Made by a program: the position numbers and the translations under genes. DNA of 64,000 bases, taken from Austropuccinia psidii. Lineage: Eukaryota; Basidiomycota; Pucciniomycetes; Pucciniales; Sphaerophragmiaceae. Below the pieces are notes generated by a model. It was not told the origin of the DNA, searched no databases, and was given only the letters and a program-made list of their open reading frames with translations. Below, one piece after another: positions 19,674 to 30,280 of this stretch; the stretch's first letter is position 1; each line of letters starts with the position of its first letter. The DNA lies in contig JALGQZ010000003.1 in NCBI GenBank assembly GCA_023105745.1, forward strand, positions 46,284,196 through 46,348,195. The letters are read 5' to 3'.

Positions 19674-20010
19674 ATAATCCACATTATCCCCACCCCAAAC
19701 CAATTTTTTTTTGGAAAAACAGCATTACCAAAGCCATTTTGCAAAGCTTTTCACACTTTTTTTTCTTTTCCCCCCCAAAGACTGAATTTTCCACCACAAC
19801 AACCTGATTTTAAGCCTCTCAATTTTCAATTTTTTACCTTCCCCCATCCATTAATCCCACATTTAAACCACCTTTTTTCACTCTTAACCACTTCTGTTCA
19901 TTTTTCACACCTTTTTTCACTTCTTTTTCACATTTCAAAAGGTTCTTACCCCATTCTAAATCCCAAAATCCCCCCTGTTTTTCACTTTTATACATATCTT
20001 TCATTCAAAA
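19674..20010. other. pyrimidine-rich region upstream of the MULE gene
   Basis: About 340 bp of C/T-rich sequence (many TTTTC, CCCC and CACTTTT runs) between the element C LTR and the first ATG of the transposase gene. It is probably promoter or leader. No gene seen. Confidence 0.5.
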
Positions 20011-23000
20011 ATGCTTCAACCCCCCACTGAATGTGAATTTCAGACCCTTGACCTTCTTTGGCAACATGTGCATAATGTTGCCAGGGCTTAGGGATATGCT
20101 GTGTCCACCTTGAGGTCAAATATGACCCACAACCAAATTGAAATAGGTTGTGACACGTCTGGGACCCCAAATTCCAACATATGCCCCCCCAAAACAGTCA
20201 CCTCAAGAAAGCTTGACTGTCCTTTTAGACTTTATTCCAGAAAATATGCCAAGAGTACCACTTGGACTCTTAAAGTCAAAAATCCTGAACATAGTCATGA
20301 TGCCACTGAAAATATCATGGCACATCCTGCTTTCAGGAAATTCAATGAGCAAGAAAAATCTCTAATTGCTCAAATGTCTAAATAACTGCTCATGCCAAGG
20401 AAAATTCAAGCCCAATTATGCAGCCAGAGGGAGCCTGACAGGCCTGTAATCCTTCAAGACATTTACAACCAAGTCAAGAAAATCAAGAAAGACAAACCTC
20501 AAGGCAGAAGGCCCATAGATGCTCTTATTGACACTCTCAAACAAGAAAATCTTGTTTGGTCCTCTGCAAGGGATTCTGAGGGACACATTTCCTCCTTTTT
20601 TTCACTCACCCCTGGCCATAAAAATCCTTTATGGCTTTCCCCATGTCATTCTTATGGATTGTACTTATAAAACCAATAAGTACAAAATTCCCCTTTTCAT
20701 ACTGTTGGATTCAGCTCAACAAATAAGACCTTTTCTGGGGCTTTTTGTTTGATAAAGAATGAAGCTGAACCCTCATAAACTTGGGCATTAAATCAATACA
20801 TAGAAAAGGTCCTCAAAAACACCAATCTTGTTCCCCTTCCAGTTATTGTTATTGACAGGGATCTGGCCTTTAAAAAGTCTCTTAAGAAGCTCTTCCCAGA
20901 CTCCAAAGTCATGCTATGCATTTGGCACATCAATAAAGATGTATCTGATCATTGCATGAAGAAAATTGGTCATGAAACTGATTTTGAAAATTATATGGGC
21001 CTTTGGAATCAAGTAATATACTTTTATCTTTCACTTTAGTTCACTTTATTTCACTTTTTTCTTATTTTTGTTTTTATCAATGACTTTGGGAGTCATTTCT
21101 CAGGTTATGTATTCATCCACTGAAAAGTCTTTCAAATACAACTGGAAGAAGCTTGAAAAGCAAGTCAAAAATCCTGAAGTATTGCAGTATTTGGAAAATA
21201 ACTGGCTTCCTCTAAAGGATTATTATGTGCCAGCCTGGACCAACCACCATTGCCACCTGGGTGTGGGCTCCACCTCCAGAGTTGAAGGTGCCCATGCCAT
21301 GGTGAATCTTTGGCTCCAAAAGTCCACTGGTACTCTCCTGGAGGTAGTTAGGGCTCTCCACATGGCATTCAGAAAACAATTTATTGAAATTATCAACAGA
21401 ATCTCCAAAGAAATGATTGTCCATGTCAAGACTTTCCCTCCACACATCTGTGCCCTCAATGGCAAGGTGTCTCATTATGCTCTTCAGATGGCCTTTGACA
21501 ATTTCAAAACAAAATTTCCTCCCAATGAAAAATGCACCAAAAAATACAACAATTATCAAGGAATTCCTTGCAAGCATAATACCCAAAAGGCATTTTACAA
21601 GCGCCAAAGGCTTGAAATATCAGACTTCCATCCTCAACGGAATTTGAATTTACCTGTGAGGGTTTTTTAATTTATTATTCTTATTTTTTTCTTATTAACT
21701 GATTTTATTTGTCATATTATTCTCAGGCTGGTTTTCAAGGTGATGATCAAAGTGTTGAAAAAGAAAGAAAAAATGAAGCCCTGAAAATATTTGAAGCTAT
21801 TGGAGAAGACCTTCATCAAAAACCAATGGTAGAAATAACCCCAATTCTTCAGCATTTTCAAGATGTTTCAACTGGAAAAGTCCCATTTGATCCAATCCCC
21901 AAAAGTCAAGAGGATGATCAATATTATGAAGACCCTCTAGAATGCAAGAATATCCATGGAAGACCTCAAGGAGCCAAGAATAAAAACCAGAATCCAAACA
22001 AAAGAGCACCTTCAAGATTTGGAATTATTGAAAGTCAATCCAAGAGAAGAGGAAGACCCACCCTCAAAAGTGACCATTACAGCAAAATCAAGATCACAGT
22101 CAAATGTCCCCTCTCCAATTATGGAAGTGGACTCATCTGAAGATTCTGAAGATTCTGAGGACTCATTATCTAAATCCATCAGTTCATCAGATTCACTACC
22201 CTCAGCAAATGAATTAAATAAATCAAAAGTAACCCTTAGAAGGTCCAGAAGATTGGCAATTGGAATCAAAACCTCACACAGAAAATCACACAAGCCTTTC
22301 ACCAGTTTGAAGAAATATGATGCAATTGACTTGACCTGTGAGCATTGTCAAAGCAGTTATCACACAAGTGATGAATGCTCCAAGCTATTTGTGAGTTTCT
22401 GATTATTTTGAATGTAAATTTCTCTTGTTTATTTTGATATTTATTCATTTTTTGACCTTATTTTATCAGATAAAGGCTCAGAAGACTTGCCCAAGTTTAT
22501 ATTGAAATACACCTTCAAGGCCATCAATGTCCAGGGTGATGGAAACTGTGGCTACAGAACAGTGTCCCACTACATTTACAAGACTCAAGATCAATGGGCT
22601 GATGTAATGGGTGACTTGGCTGAAGAAATTAAACAAAATAAAGAACTTTATGAATCCATAAACACCTTAATTCCCTCATTATCCTCTTATTTGGACAGAA
22701 TTGAATGGTATGAAGATGCTGGCCAGGCTCCAAAACGCAAGTGGATGTCCATGCCTGACATGGGGGTTCCAATTGAAAATAAGTATAAAAGAACAGTTTT
22801 CTTTTATTCCACAGTCCAATCTTTTTCTTTTCCCCCTTATATCTGTCCTCCAAATGATAATCCCCCATTTTCATCTTCTCCCTGGATAGCTGTGCTCATT
22901 TTGTTCCCTTGGACATAATCATTTCTAAAGTTTATCCAGTCCCCCCATTACTGCCAATTGGGAGATTAATGCCCAACAACAAGCCCTGGGGTGGGCTGAT

Positions 23001-23097
23001 AAATTTAAGAAACACAGAATGTTGTATTTGTCCAATCTTCCTCCTCCCTCTCAGAAAAACCCCACTATTTGTGAGGTTGATTCTGATTGATTGATTT
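20011..23097 (+). pseudogene. decayed MULE transposase with zinc knuckle and OTU protease domain
   Basis: Starts at ATG 20011 (MLQPPTECEFQTLDLLWQHV). A FAR1/WRKY-GCM1-like DNA-binding segment (20140-20330, CPFRLYSRKY ... NPEHSHD) is followed by the MULE core: MDCTYKTNKYKIPLF near 20655, VIDRDLAFKKSL near 20850, LCIWHINKD near 20920, and SRVEGAHAMV near 21280. Then come a Lys/Ser-rich tail, a CCHC knuckle (CEHCQSSYHTSDEC, near 22345) and an OTU domain with GDGNCGYRTV (22533-22560) and a candidate catalytic His in CAHFVPLD near 22900. Likely introns: 21013-21103, 21656-21726, 22391-22469. Stops at 20089, 20383 and near 20789, plus frameshifts near 20630, 22100 and 22890, make it inactive. MULE transposases mobilise DNA elements; OTU domains cleave ubiquitin-like conjugates. 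Confidence 0.8.
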
Positions 23098-23205
23098 TTG
23101 TATATACAATTTATGCCAATTATCCCCCTCCTACGTCATATTTATTGCTTAAATCCAACCTAAGTCTCCTTTTTTATCAAACATGTGGAACTTTTGTACA
23201 AAGAA

Positions 23206-23580
23206 ATAGTCATATTACAAACAAGGAAAAAAATCTGAAAAAATACACTTATTGCCCCTGCACTTGCTGTCCCACCAAAACAATTCCCCAAAATCATGGG
23301 CTTCTGGTTCTTTGCTTTCCAGATTGAACCCTTAAATTTGAAGATGAAATGAAGGAAATTCATAAGTGGGAAGTGATTAAATCAACTTTTTAAAAATAGG
23401 CATATTACAATGACAGGAAAAAACATTTGAAAAAAAACCCTTTTTGCGCCTTCAATTGTCCCAACAAAACAGATTCCCAAAATTATGGGCTTCTGGTGCT
23501 TTATTCTTCAGATTTAACCCTTCATTTTAAAAAAAGAATTAAAGAAATTCATAAGTGGGAAGACTTTAAATGAATTTTTC
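23206..23580. repeat. tandem duplication, two units of about 190 bp
   Basis: Unit 1 is about 23206-23395 and unit 2 about 23396-23580. Shared landmarks are CATATTACAA (23211, 23401), CAAAATCATGGGCTTCTGG versus CAAAATTATGGGCTTCTGG, and GAAATTCATAAGTGGGAAG. The units differ by many small changes, so the duplication is old. It may be the sub-terminal region of the MULE. Confidence 0.75.
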
Positions 23581-24604
23581 AAAAAAATATTTAATTTTGG
23601 CATATTGGCCAAATTTGTGAAATTTGGCAAAAAATATCTTTTGAAAACATTTGTGCATATTGACATGCCAAGTTGGGAAAAATATGGCAAAAAAAATTAA
23701 AAAAAATCCTCAAAACTGAGGCTGAGGAACTTTTTTTGAAAAATAAGGTCACTTATGTGTCTTTACTAAAAGCTTACGTGTGTTTACCAACACCCTATTT
23801 TCATTATAAAAAAATGGTAATCTAAATAAAACAGAAATATTATAAAGAAATCTAAAAAAGAACTGCCTTTACCTCATATTTTCATCTTATTAATATATCA
23901 GAAGGAAGAAACTATAGCTTATTACTTTTTTTTCATAAATCACATTGACAGGATAAGAGTATTAATCTCTTCTTGTATATTAGATTTTACATTATTTTTC
24001 TATTTAATAAAATTAGGTTGGATATAATTATCATTTATAGAAAATGAAAGAAAGTATTGATAGTTGTGTTAGCATGATTAAAATTAATATTATCAAATTA
24101 ACTTATGATATGAGTTCATATCAAAATTGAAAGAATTAGTTTTAATAATTTTTCTTTTAGTTTATTTAAAATTTTATACTACTAACCTATATTTCTATTA
24201 ATAATCAATTTATGGTTGTAAAATTTGGATATTACTTAATCAAAAGATTATTTTCAATCTATTTATATAGAAAAAAGGTCAAAATTCAAAAAAATTTGGT
24301 TATTATTGTGTTGAAATAAAGATTTCTGGAATGAATTTAGTGATATATCTCAAATGATAAATAACACTTTTTCTCTAAATGAATTCATTGCATCTTATAA
24401 ATTTATCCATTTGTTATTAAGTATATAATTCTATAATTTTTAATTATTGATTATTTTTTTAAGTTATTTTTTAAGGTTTGAAATTAACTCATTATTGAGA
24501 TTATTATAATAAGTTGAAGAAAAAAAAATTGAATTCTCTTTTTTTTCCAAATTTTTTAATTTCCTTCTTTTAATTATTGATATTATAAAAATAATTAAAA
24601 TGAT
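23581..24604. other. AT-rich spacer, nothing recognised
   Basis: Very AT-rich sequence with homopolymer runs and stops in all frames. I see no gene, repeat or RNA motif. Confidence 0.6.
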
Positions 24605-24640
24605 AGGGGGTGTCAAAGTCACCAAATCCCACCTTAAAAT
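24605..24640 (+). repeat. left terminal inverted repeat of the PIF element
   Basis: AGGGGGTGTCAAAGTCACCA and onward matches the reverse complement of the right end with few differences. AAATCCCA/TGGGATTT motifs follow at 24624-24690. Confidence 0.78.
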
Positions 24641-25009
24641 AACATGGGATTTGGAACCCAAATCCCAACACTAAATCCCATGTTTTTTATGTGTAAATCA
24701 CATGGCATTTTAACTGAGTCCCCTGGTATTTTGACCAAATCCAATGCATCTGGGATTTGAGTTTGAAACCTAACCCAAATGAGTACTCACAATTCATACC
24801 TGTACAAAATACTATTCTACACTCCATTTTGGACAATCTGACCAAACATCTTAACCTCCATTTATAATTCTTCATCCATATAATAATGCCTTGTTCCAAA
24901 GCAAGACACATCAAGTCCAATATGAAGATCACCTCTGGCCTGCCACATCCATCAGGTCACTTAATACATACAGATGTTTTAACCATAATGAATTGGCTTT
25001 CATTCAAAT
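24641..25009 (+). other. left part of the PIF element up to the element E insertion
   Basis: Sub-terminal repeats, then about 330 bp of moderately complex sequence that should contain the 5' end of the accessory gene resuming at 32120. I cannot define an exon here. Confidence 0.45.
25005..25009. other. target site duplication CAAAT, left of element E
   Basis: Repeated at 32115-32119 just beyond the right LTR. Confidence 0.9.
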
Positions 25010-26847
25010 TGTAAGGTGTGGATATGAAACTTTGATTAAAAATCAAGTACTTTTCCTGTCCTCAAAATTTGTATAAGGTAAAAATCAATTAAAAATAGTA
25101 TGAAATATTATTTTTAAGAGAAAACACGCCAATTTTATTGTTTATAACTTTATTAGTATAAAACAATAATATTATAAAAATTTATTGTTTTACCAACAAT
25201 AAAAATTTATCCAAAAAATACTCTACAAGAGATATTTTAAGGCTACAAAAGAAATTTCTTCAAGAGCAATTTCAATTGGAATTAATTGAGCAAAGAACTG
25301 CAAGCAATTAATTAAAGAAAAAAGTCTTTAAAAAGAATATTAAAGAGAAAACACGCCCAAAAGTGACCAGAGTGAATTTGGAAACAAAGTGACAAAGTTT
25401 ACAGTGATGAAAGATGCTTTAATTCACTTTTGGGGTGGTTCAGGGGTAAAAAATGATTATAAGAGTTACAAACAATGATTATAATGATTTTTTCACGTGG
25501 TTAAAAGGATTAAAATGATTTAAAAGTGGTGGTTGGAATCTTTGATTGATTGGTTTAACAGTTTTAAACTAATTAATAAAAGGAAAAGATTCTAACATGA
25601 AGAGAAAAGTGGGGCAAAGAAGACATTCTTTTATAGCCATCAATTCTCTTACTCCAAAAGTAAAATTTACTCTTGTCAGTCGTGAAAAACAGTCTGACAA
25701 CAGAAAAGCCAATTATGGCATCATTGAACCCTGGTTTAGACCAAAAAGGGCTGGTTTAAGCCATTTTTAGCCATTTTTAGCCATTTTAGACCCTTAAATC
25801 AGCCATTACTATAGCAATACCAGGCCTAGAGCCTTCAAAACACGTCAGAATGTGTGTCAGAGGCGTAGAAACCAGTTAAAACTGTTTTTATTATGATTGT
25901 TTTATCTTAAGGGTAGTTTTACCTTCTTGGCAACAGCTAAAACTACCCCAGTTGGTATCAAAACCTCATCATCAATTGAGTCCACAGACCCTGTAACTCA
26001 ATTCCAGGCCAAAAGTGATGAACTTTTGCGTGAATTTTGACATCCCACGCCTGTCAGCAAGGATTTTGGGGGTCTAGCTCCCCCTTAGAGCTGGAGTTCC
26101 TTTTCCCCCCCAAATTTAATCTTTCCAATTTATTTTTCCTTTAATTCCTCATCATTTATTATACTTATAATTTACACATGTAATTCAATTCAATTGTACA
26201 GTACAATACAGTAATAATTGACACCTCATATGTAAATCAAAGTTTACTTATGTAATACACGCGCACATTTTGACATTTCAATTGAATTCAATTGAAAATA
26301 CTTTAATTCCTCATAACTTCTAAACTAAACACAACACCTCAATTTTAACACAAAAATTGATGGTTAACACCACATGTGGTGTGAATTAAATTAAGGTTTT
26401 GAGGATTTTCAACTTTTGTATTGAAAATACTAAAAACTTAATTTAAGCTTATTTAGAGTTGAGTTACAAAAATTTCACTCAGAGGTGACCCCACTTGATT
26501 TTTTATGAGGAATCCAATGGTGAAATAAAATTTATATGTTTATTTATTGGATAAAAAGTTATAATAAATTTTATTTAACTTTTTTCCACATTTATTTATT
26601 TTTTCACAATTTTGTTAAAATTTCATTTTTACTTAAATTTTTCAAGTATAAATGTAATTTTATATTTACAAAATTTAAAGTAATTTTATTTTTAAATTAT
26701 AATTAATTTTTCATTTTTAATATAATTTTATATTTATATTTATATTTTTATTTTAATGATATAAATAAATTTATTTTATTTATATTTATATACTAATTTT
26801 TGTATTTGTGGTCTTTTGGGTACATGAAATTACCTCTAAGGCTCACA
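25010..26847 (-). repeat. 3' LTR of element E
   Basis: 1838 bp; plus-strand ends TGTAAGGTGTGG and GCTCACA. AT-rich, with GTTTTATCTTAAGGGTAG-type unique blocks shared with the right LTR. Confidence 0.92.
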
Positions 26848-26859
26848 TTCCCTCCCCCT
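26848..26859 (-). other. polypurine tract of element E
   Basis: Sense AGGGGGAGGGAA immediately before the 3' LTR. Confidence 0.8.
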
Positions 26860-27460
26860 AAAAAAGAATATTACTTTGTAATATTGGAGTTTCTAGTGTG
26901 TCTGAATCTTCTGAGGAGTTTGGTAGCTTTTGGTATACCTTTTGCTTCTAACCATTTATCTTCACAAGTTGGGTCATTGTACCTAACAAGGTATTCCCTT
27001 ACTTTCTTGGTTCTTAATTTCCTTTCTTTAAGAACTTTGGTTATTTTCCTAGTACCAGATGTCTCAATAGAAAATTATCTGCCTTTTTTATTATGTAAAT
27101 CTATCCCATACATGATTAAATAGTCATTTCCCAATAAAAATGGGTACTAGAGCAATTTTCCATAACAAAAAATTCAACTGTGATTCCCAAATTCTCATTT
27201 ATGTGTGGGAATATGACATTGGTCTCAAAGATTCCTAATGCTTTCATTGGGTTACTTGTACTGTTGAATTTTATACCATCAAGTAGGTGAAATCTTCCTT
27301 TATCATATGATCCTGTCCATACTTCATCCAAGGCATGTATTAGAGAGTTGTCTTTACAGTATTTGTTCACTAATTGGTATAAGATGCTACAATTGTTATC
27401 TTGAATGTAACTATTTCTGACCTCTTCAAAGAAGGTGGTGTTCAAGTCTGTAACACTTAT
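26860..27460 (-). pseudogene. scrambled pol fragments of element E
   Basis: In sense order: a piece I recognise as lying just upstream of integrase in relatives (GISVTDLNTTFFEEV ... RFHLLDGI, about 27460-27285), a piece from the protease region (KFNSTSNPMKALGIF ... MENCSSTHF ... IMYGIDLH, about 27284-27090), and the chromodomain-like C-terminal tail (SGTRKITKVLKERK ... LLRRFRHTR, about 27060-26870). The first two are joined in one frame at a shared Asp-Gly-Ile. The protease piece normally comes first, so the order is permuted. Catalytic domains are absent. Confidence 0.72.
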
Positions 27461-27465
27461 TCCTT

Positions 27466-29811
27466 CTATTGGGATTTGGTTTTCATAAGTTGTGCCCCTT
27501 GAGCTTTTGATAAATCAAGTTGACTATTGCTCAATTGTGGAAAGTGGGAATAAGATTCCATTATGTCAAAAGTGGCATTGATATTTTCTATATCTTTTGA
27601 AGATTCAGAAAATATGGATGACTTATCATCTGAATTGTCTTCAATTATGTCATCTCTTCCAACATCAGGTCCCTTTCCAATATTAATTTCATTGATTTTC
27701 CCCCTTTTTGGACATGTATTAGCTAGATGGGTGGTGCTTTGGCAAATATGGCATGTTTTGACTGTATCTGCAGATTTATACCCAACATTATTAGAATTTT
27801 CTTTGGGGTTTTTGTCCACAGAATCTTTCCAAGGTGTATTAAACCTTGTTTCAAGATTCACCCTACTAGAACCAATTTTTGTTCTGGTGGTTACTTCTTC
27901 TAATATATTGATAATATCCTCTGCTGAAGATTGTTCAGTAGTCCTGCTTTTGACAGCATGCTCTAAGTCACCTCCACATTGTCTCAGAATTTTTCTATGG
28001 ATCATAAATTCTGACATGTCAGGATATAATGCTGTTAATCTGTCCTTTTGTTGGCAAAACCATGGTAAAGCTTTGTCTTTATCAGCATTAAATTTGGCAG
28101 ATTCAAAGGCTGTTTCAACTTTAAACCTCCAAGCATCATTTGCCCATTTGTTGATGATTTGGGTTTTCCACCAAGTCCAACTCTGGTGTCCATGTGCTTG
28201 TCTTATTTTGATGTACCATCTGTGAGCTGATCTGGTAAACAAGGTGTTAAACCTGGCTGTTACCAATCTGTCTGGTAATTCAAAATCCTCTTTGATCATG
28301 TCAATACCTCTAATGAATTCCATATGGTCATACTCTCCTTCACCATTGAAGTGAGGCCATTCTTTAAGTTTTGGAACTTCTTTCAAGAGTGCTTGGCCCA
28401 TTGATGGTTCCAAGTTATGAAAAGAAGTGGATAATTCATTTTTTAATTGTGAATTATCAGGATCCAATACTTGTGGATTTGGAATTCTTGTGCCCTCATT
28501 TTGATTTAGAGGTGTAGACATTCTTGGTAAGGTGTTCAGTATTTGTTCAATGTCATTCATTTTACTGTTGCTACACCTTTGGGAATTTCTGTATTCATGT
28601 TGGAAGCTTTGTATTAAATTTATTACTTCAATTTTATACATGTCTTCCTTATGTGTAAGTTCTTGCCATAATTCTGTCTGTCTTGTATTATCAGCAGTGA
28701 CTTGATTCAATTTCATTGATAATTTTGATACTTCTTCTTGTGAAGCATCAAAACACTTTTTCAAGGCAATGGTATATGTCTTTACTTCAGTAAATGAATT
28801 TGAAATGTCATCAAGGACTTTCTTGTTATCTGTTTTGATAATATTTATGGCTTGTTTAATTCTTGTTTCAATCATGTCATCAATATTGAATTTAGAATAT
28901 TTATCTGTTAATTCTTTAATAATGGCAGATTGTTCATTTATTTTAATGTTAGAAGAATTGTCATTATTAGAATTTTTAATTGTTCTTAAAACTTTTTCAA
29001 AACACATAAGTGTTTCATTAATTTGGCACAGACTCAGGTTGTTTGTTTTAATGTTGTTACAAATGGTGTCATTTTTATCAGAAAGATGTTTTTTCACGTC
29101 ATTTATAGCATTATACAACTCTGGGATGGAATCAAATATGTCAGAAATCATTTCTGGAACCTTAATCTGGCTTCCTCCTTCTTCTGTAATTCCATCATGG
29201 TTCTGGCCATCTGAAATACATTTTCCATGGCATCCTGCTGAATCTTTGGGATTCTGTAGCCCTGGCTGTAAGGTTTTGGGGCTGGTGCCTTCCCTTTGCC
29301 CTTGTTTGGAGTTTGTGGCTGCTTTTTCACGTTGGAATTGCTGCTGCTGGCCACTGGGGCTGTTTTTGGCACTGGTTTGGCTGGTGGAGGGTTGTTTTTC
29401 CTCCATTCTAGTGTCAAAAGCATCATGTTTTTCTTCTCCATCAATGGATGCCATCCATTGAGCAATTTGCAAGTGTTGGGATGGCCCAAGAATTTTCTTA
29501 CTGTCAGGTAAGAATTCATGCAATTCTTCCACAGGTCTGCAAGGATCTGGTACTCCTTGAATTGAAGTGCATTGTTGTATGCACTGTGGCTGGCTTTGTA
29601 TATGTCCACAGAGGCTTGTTGTGGCGGTGTCAGCTCTTTTTGAAGGTAAAATGGTATTATCAGCTTCAGAATGACCCATTTTAGTTGTTTGGAAGTCATC
29701 AACTGACCCTTTTCCTTCTGTACCTGGTTGGCCTCTGCCATAATCACGTCTATTACCTTTTTGGGAGCTGCTTGAGGGGTTGTAGCTGGCTCCTGACCTG
29801 GTTGAAGGCAT
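27466..29811 (-). CDS. gag: gag of element E
   Basis: 781 codons from ATG 29811. Residues 1-220 are rich in Ser, Gln and Pro and overlap a second reading frame. Residues 225-440 look like coiled coil (many N, K, I, E). The gag core is at about 490-650 (EGEYDHMEFIRGIDMIKEDF ... HQSWTWWKTQIINKWAND ... LYPDMSEFMIH). A CCHC zinc knuckle CHICQSTTHLANTC (C-x2-C-x4-H-x4-C) lies near 700, and the tail is acidic. No stop interrupts it. It should form particles for the element RNA. The start codon is inside an intron, so only unspliced RNA would encode this form. The frame ends with a TAG where pol fragments begin. Confidence 0.85.
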   Translation of the reverse strand: MPSTRSGASYNPSSSSQKGNRRDYGRGQPGTEGKGSVDDFQTTKMGHSEADNTILPSKRADTATTSLCGHIQSQPQCIQQCTSIQGVPDPCRPVEELHEFLPDSKKILGPSQHLQIAQWMASIDGEEKHDAFDTRMEEKQPSTSQTSAKNSPSGQQQQFQREKAATNSKQGQREGTSPKTLQPGLQNPKDSAGCHGKCISDGQNHDGITEEGGSQIKVPEMISDIFDSIPELYNAINDVKKHLSDKNDTICNNIKTNNLSLCQINETLMCFEKVLRTIKNSNNDNSSNIKINEQSAIIKELTDKYSKFNIDDMIETRIKQAINIIKTDNKKVLDDISNSFTEVKTYTIALKKCFDASQEEVSKLSMKLNQVTADNTRQTELWQELTHKEDMYKIEVINLIQSFQHEYRNSQRCSNSKMNDIEQILNTLPRMSTPLNQNEGTRIPNPQVLDPDNSQLKNELSTSFHNLEPSMGQALLKEVPKLKEWPHFNGEGEYDHMEFIRGIDMIKEDFELPDRLVTARFNTLFTRSAHRWYIKIRQAHGHQSWTWWKTQIINKWANDAWRFKVETAFESAKFNADKDKALPWFCQQKDRLTALYPDMSEFMIHRKILRQCGGDLEHAVKSRTTEQSSAEDIINILEEVTTRTKIGSSRVNLETRFNTPWKDSVDKNPKENSNNVGYKSADTVKTCHICQSTTHLANTCPKRGKINEINIGKGPDVGRDDIIEDNSDDKSSIFSESSKDIENINATFDIMESYSHFPQLSNSQLDLSKAQGAQLMKTKSQ

Positions 29812-30060
29812 AATTATGGTTAAAAAGGCTTAAAATAGTATTTTTACGTCAAAAAAACTTACTATTGGCCAAATTTTTAGCTTTCTGAAGGGTATTACTT
29901 ATGTCCAAGTTAATCAATTCAGAAGATATTGGTTCAGGCTGGTTATTTTGAGTCACAATAACAGTACTATTATGATCAGAATTAACAGTACTGGCAGGGA
30001 TAATGCTGGTTACTGTTGAGGCTGTTTCAATGTTTTCTTGTCTTACCACGTTGTCAGACA
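29148..30060 (-). CDS. spliced overlapping reading frame of element E
   Basis: An exon at about 30060-29863 (VSDNVVRQENIET ... NTLQKAKNLAN) joins across a 65-nt intron (29862-29798) to 29797-29148, giving QEPATTPQAAPKKVIDVIMAEA ... EEARLRFQK and a stop. The product is about 280 residues plus any upstream exon; an acceptor-like TTTTAG precedes 30060, so an earlier exon is likely. The second exon is read in a different frame from gag over about 650 nt. The protein looks real: aliphatic/aromatic N-terminal domain (ELTPPQQASVDIYKAS ... YQILADLW ... GWHPLMEK), a Pro/Lys-rich linker and a helical tail. In the decayed copy F this frame has fewer stops than the gag frame. Function unknown. Confidence 0.62.
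29798..29862 (-). other. intron of element E containing the gag start codon
   Basis: Donor GTAAGT at 29862, acceptor CCAG ending at 29798. The gag ATG (29811-29809) lies 14 nt before the acceptor, so splicing removes it. If not spliced, the upstream exon runs into a stop shortly after the donor. Confidence 0.68.
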
Positions 30061-30260
30061 CTAAAATTAATGAAAAAGCCAATTAATTAAGTAAAAAAAG
30101 GATATTTCAAAAAAGAAATAAAAATATAAGCCTCACTTATAATAAAAAAAAGTTATTTTTTATGGATTTTTTGAATTATAAGTATTTTTTATATGTTTTT
30201 AAATTTTTCAATATAAGAAAAAAGATTTAAAAAGAGTAAAAAATATGTCACAGGTAAAAT

Positions 30261-30278
30261 ATCACGGCTGGGCCCCCA
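30261..30278 (-). promoter_or_regulatory. primer-binding site of element E
   Basis: Sense TGGGGGCCCAGCCGTGAT starts two bases after the 5' LTR. The TGG start fits a tRNA CCA end. I cannot name the tRNA. F has a transition-decayed version at 59315. Confidence 0.65.
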
Positions 30279-30280
30279 AA

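Noticed and set aside
2138..23097. Repeat-induced point mutation as the cause of the stops
   Set aside because: Some stops fit C-to-T changes (CGA to TGA), but others are C-to-A or different (TCA to TAA, TAC to TAA). Too few for a claim without a counted dinucleotide analysis.
27563..29461. Plus-strand open frames of 220 and 230 codons
   Set aside because: They lie opposite the well-supported gag of element E, are rich in Leu, Phe and Ser as expected for antisense shadows, and match nothing I know.
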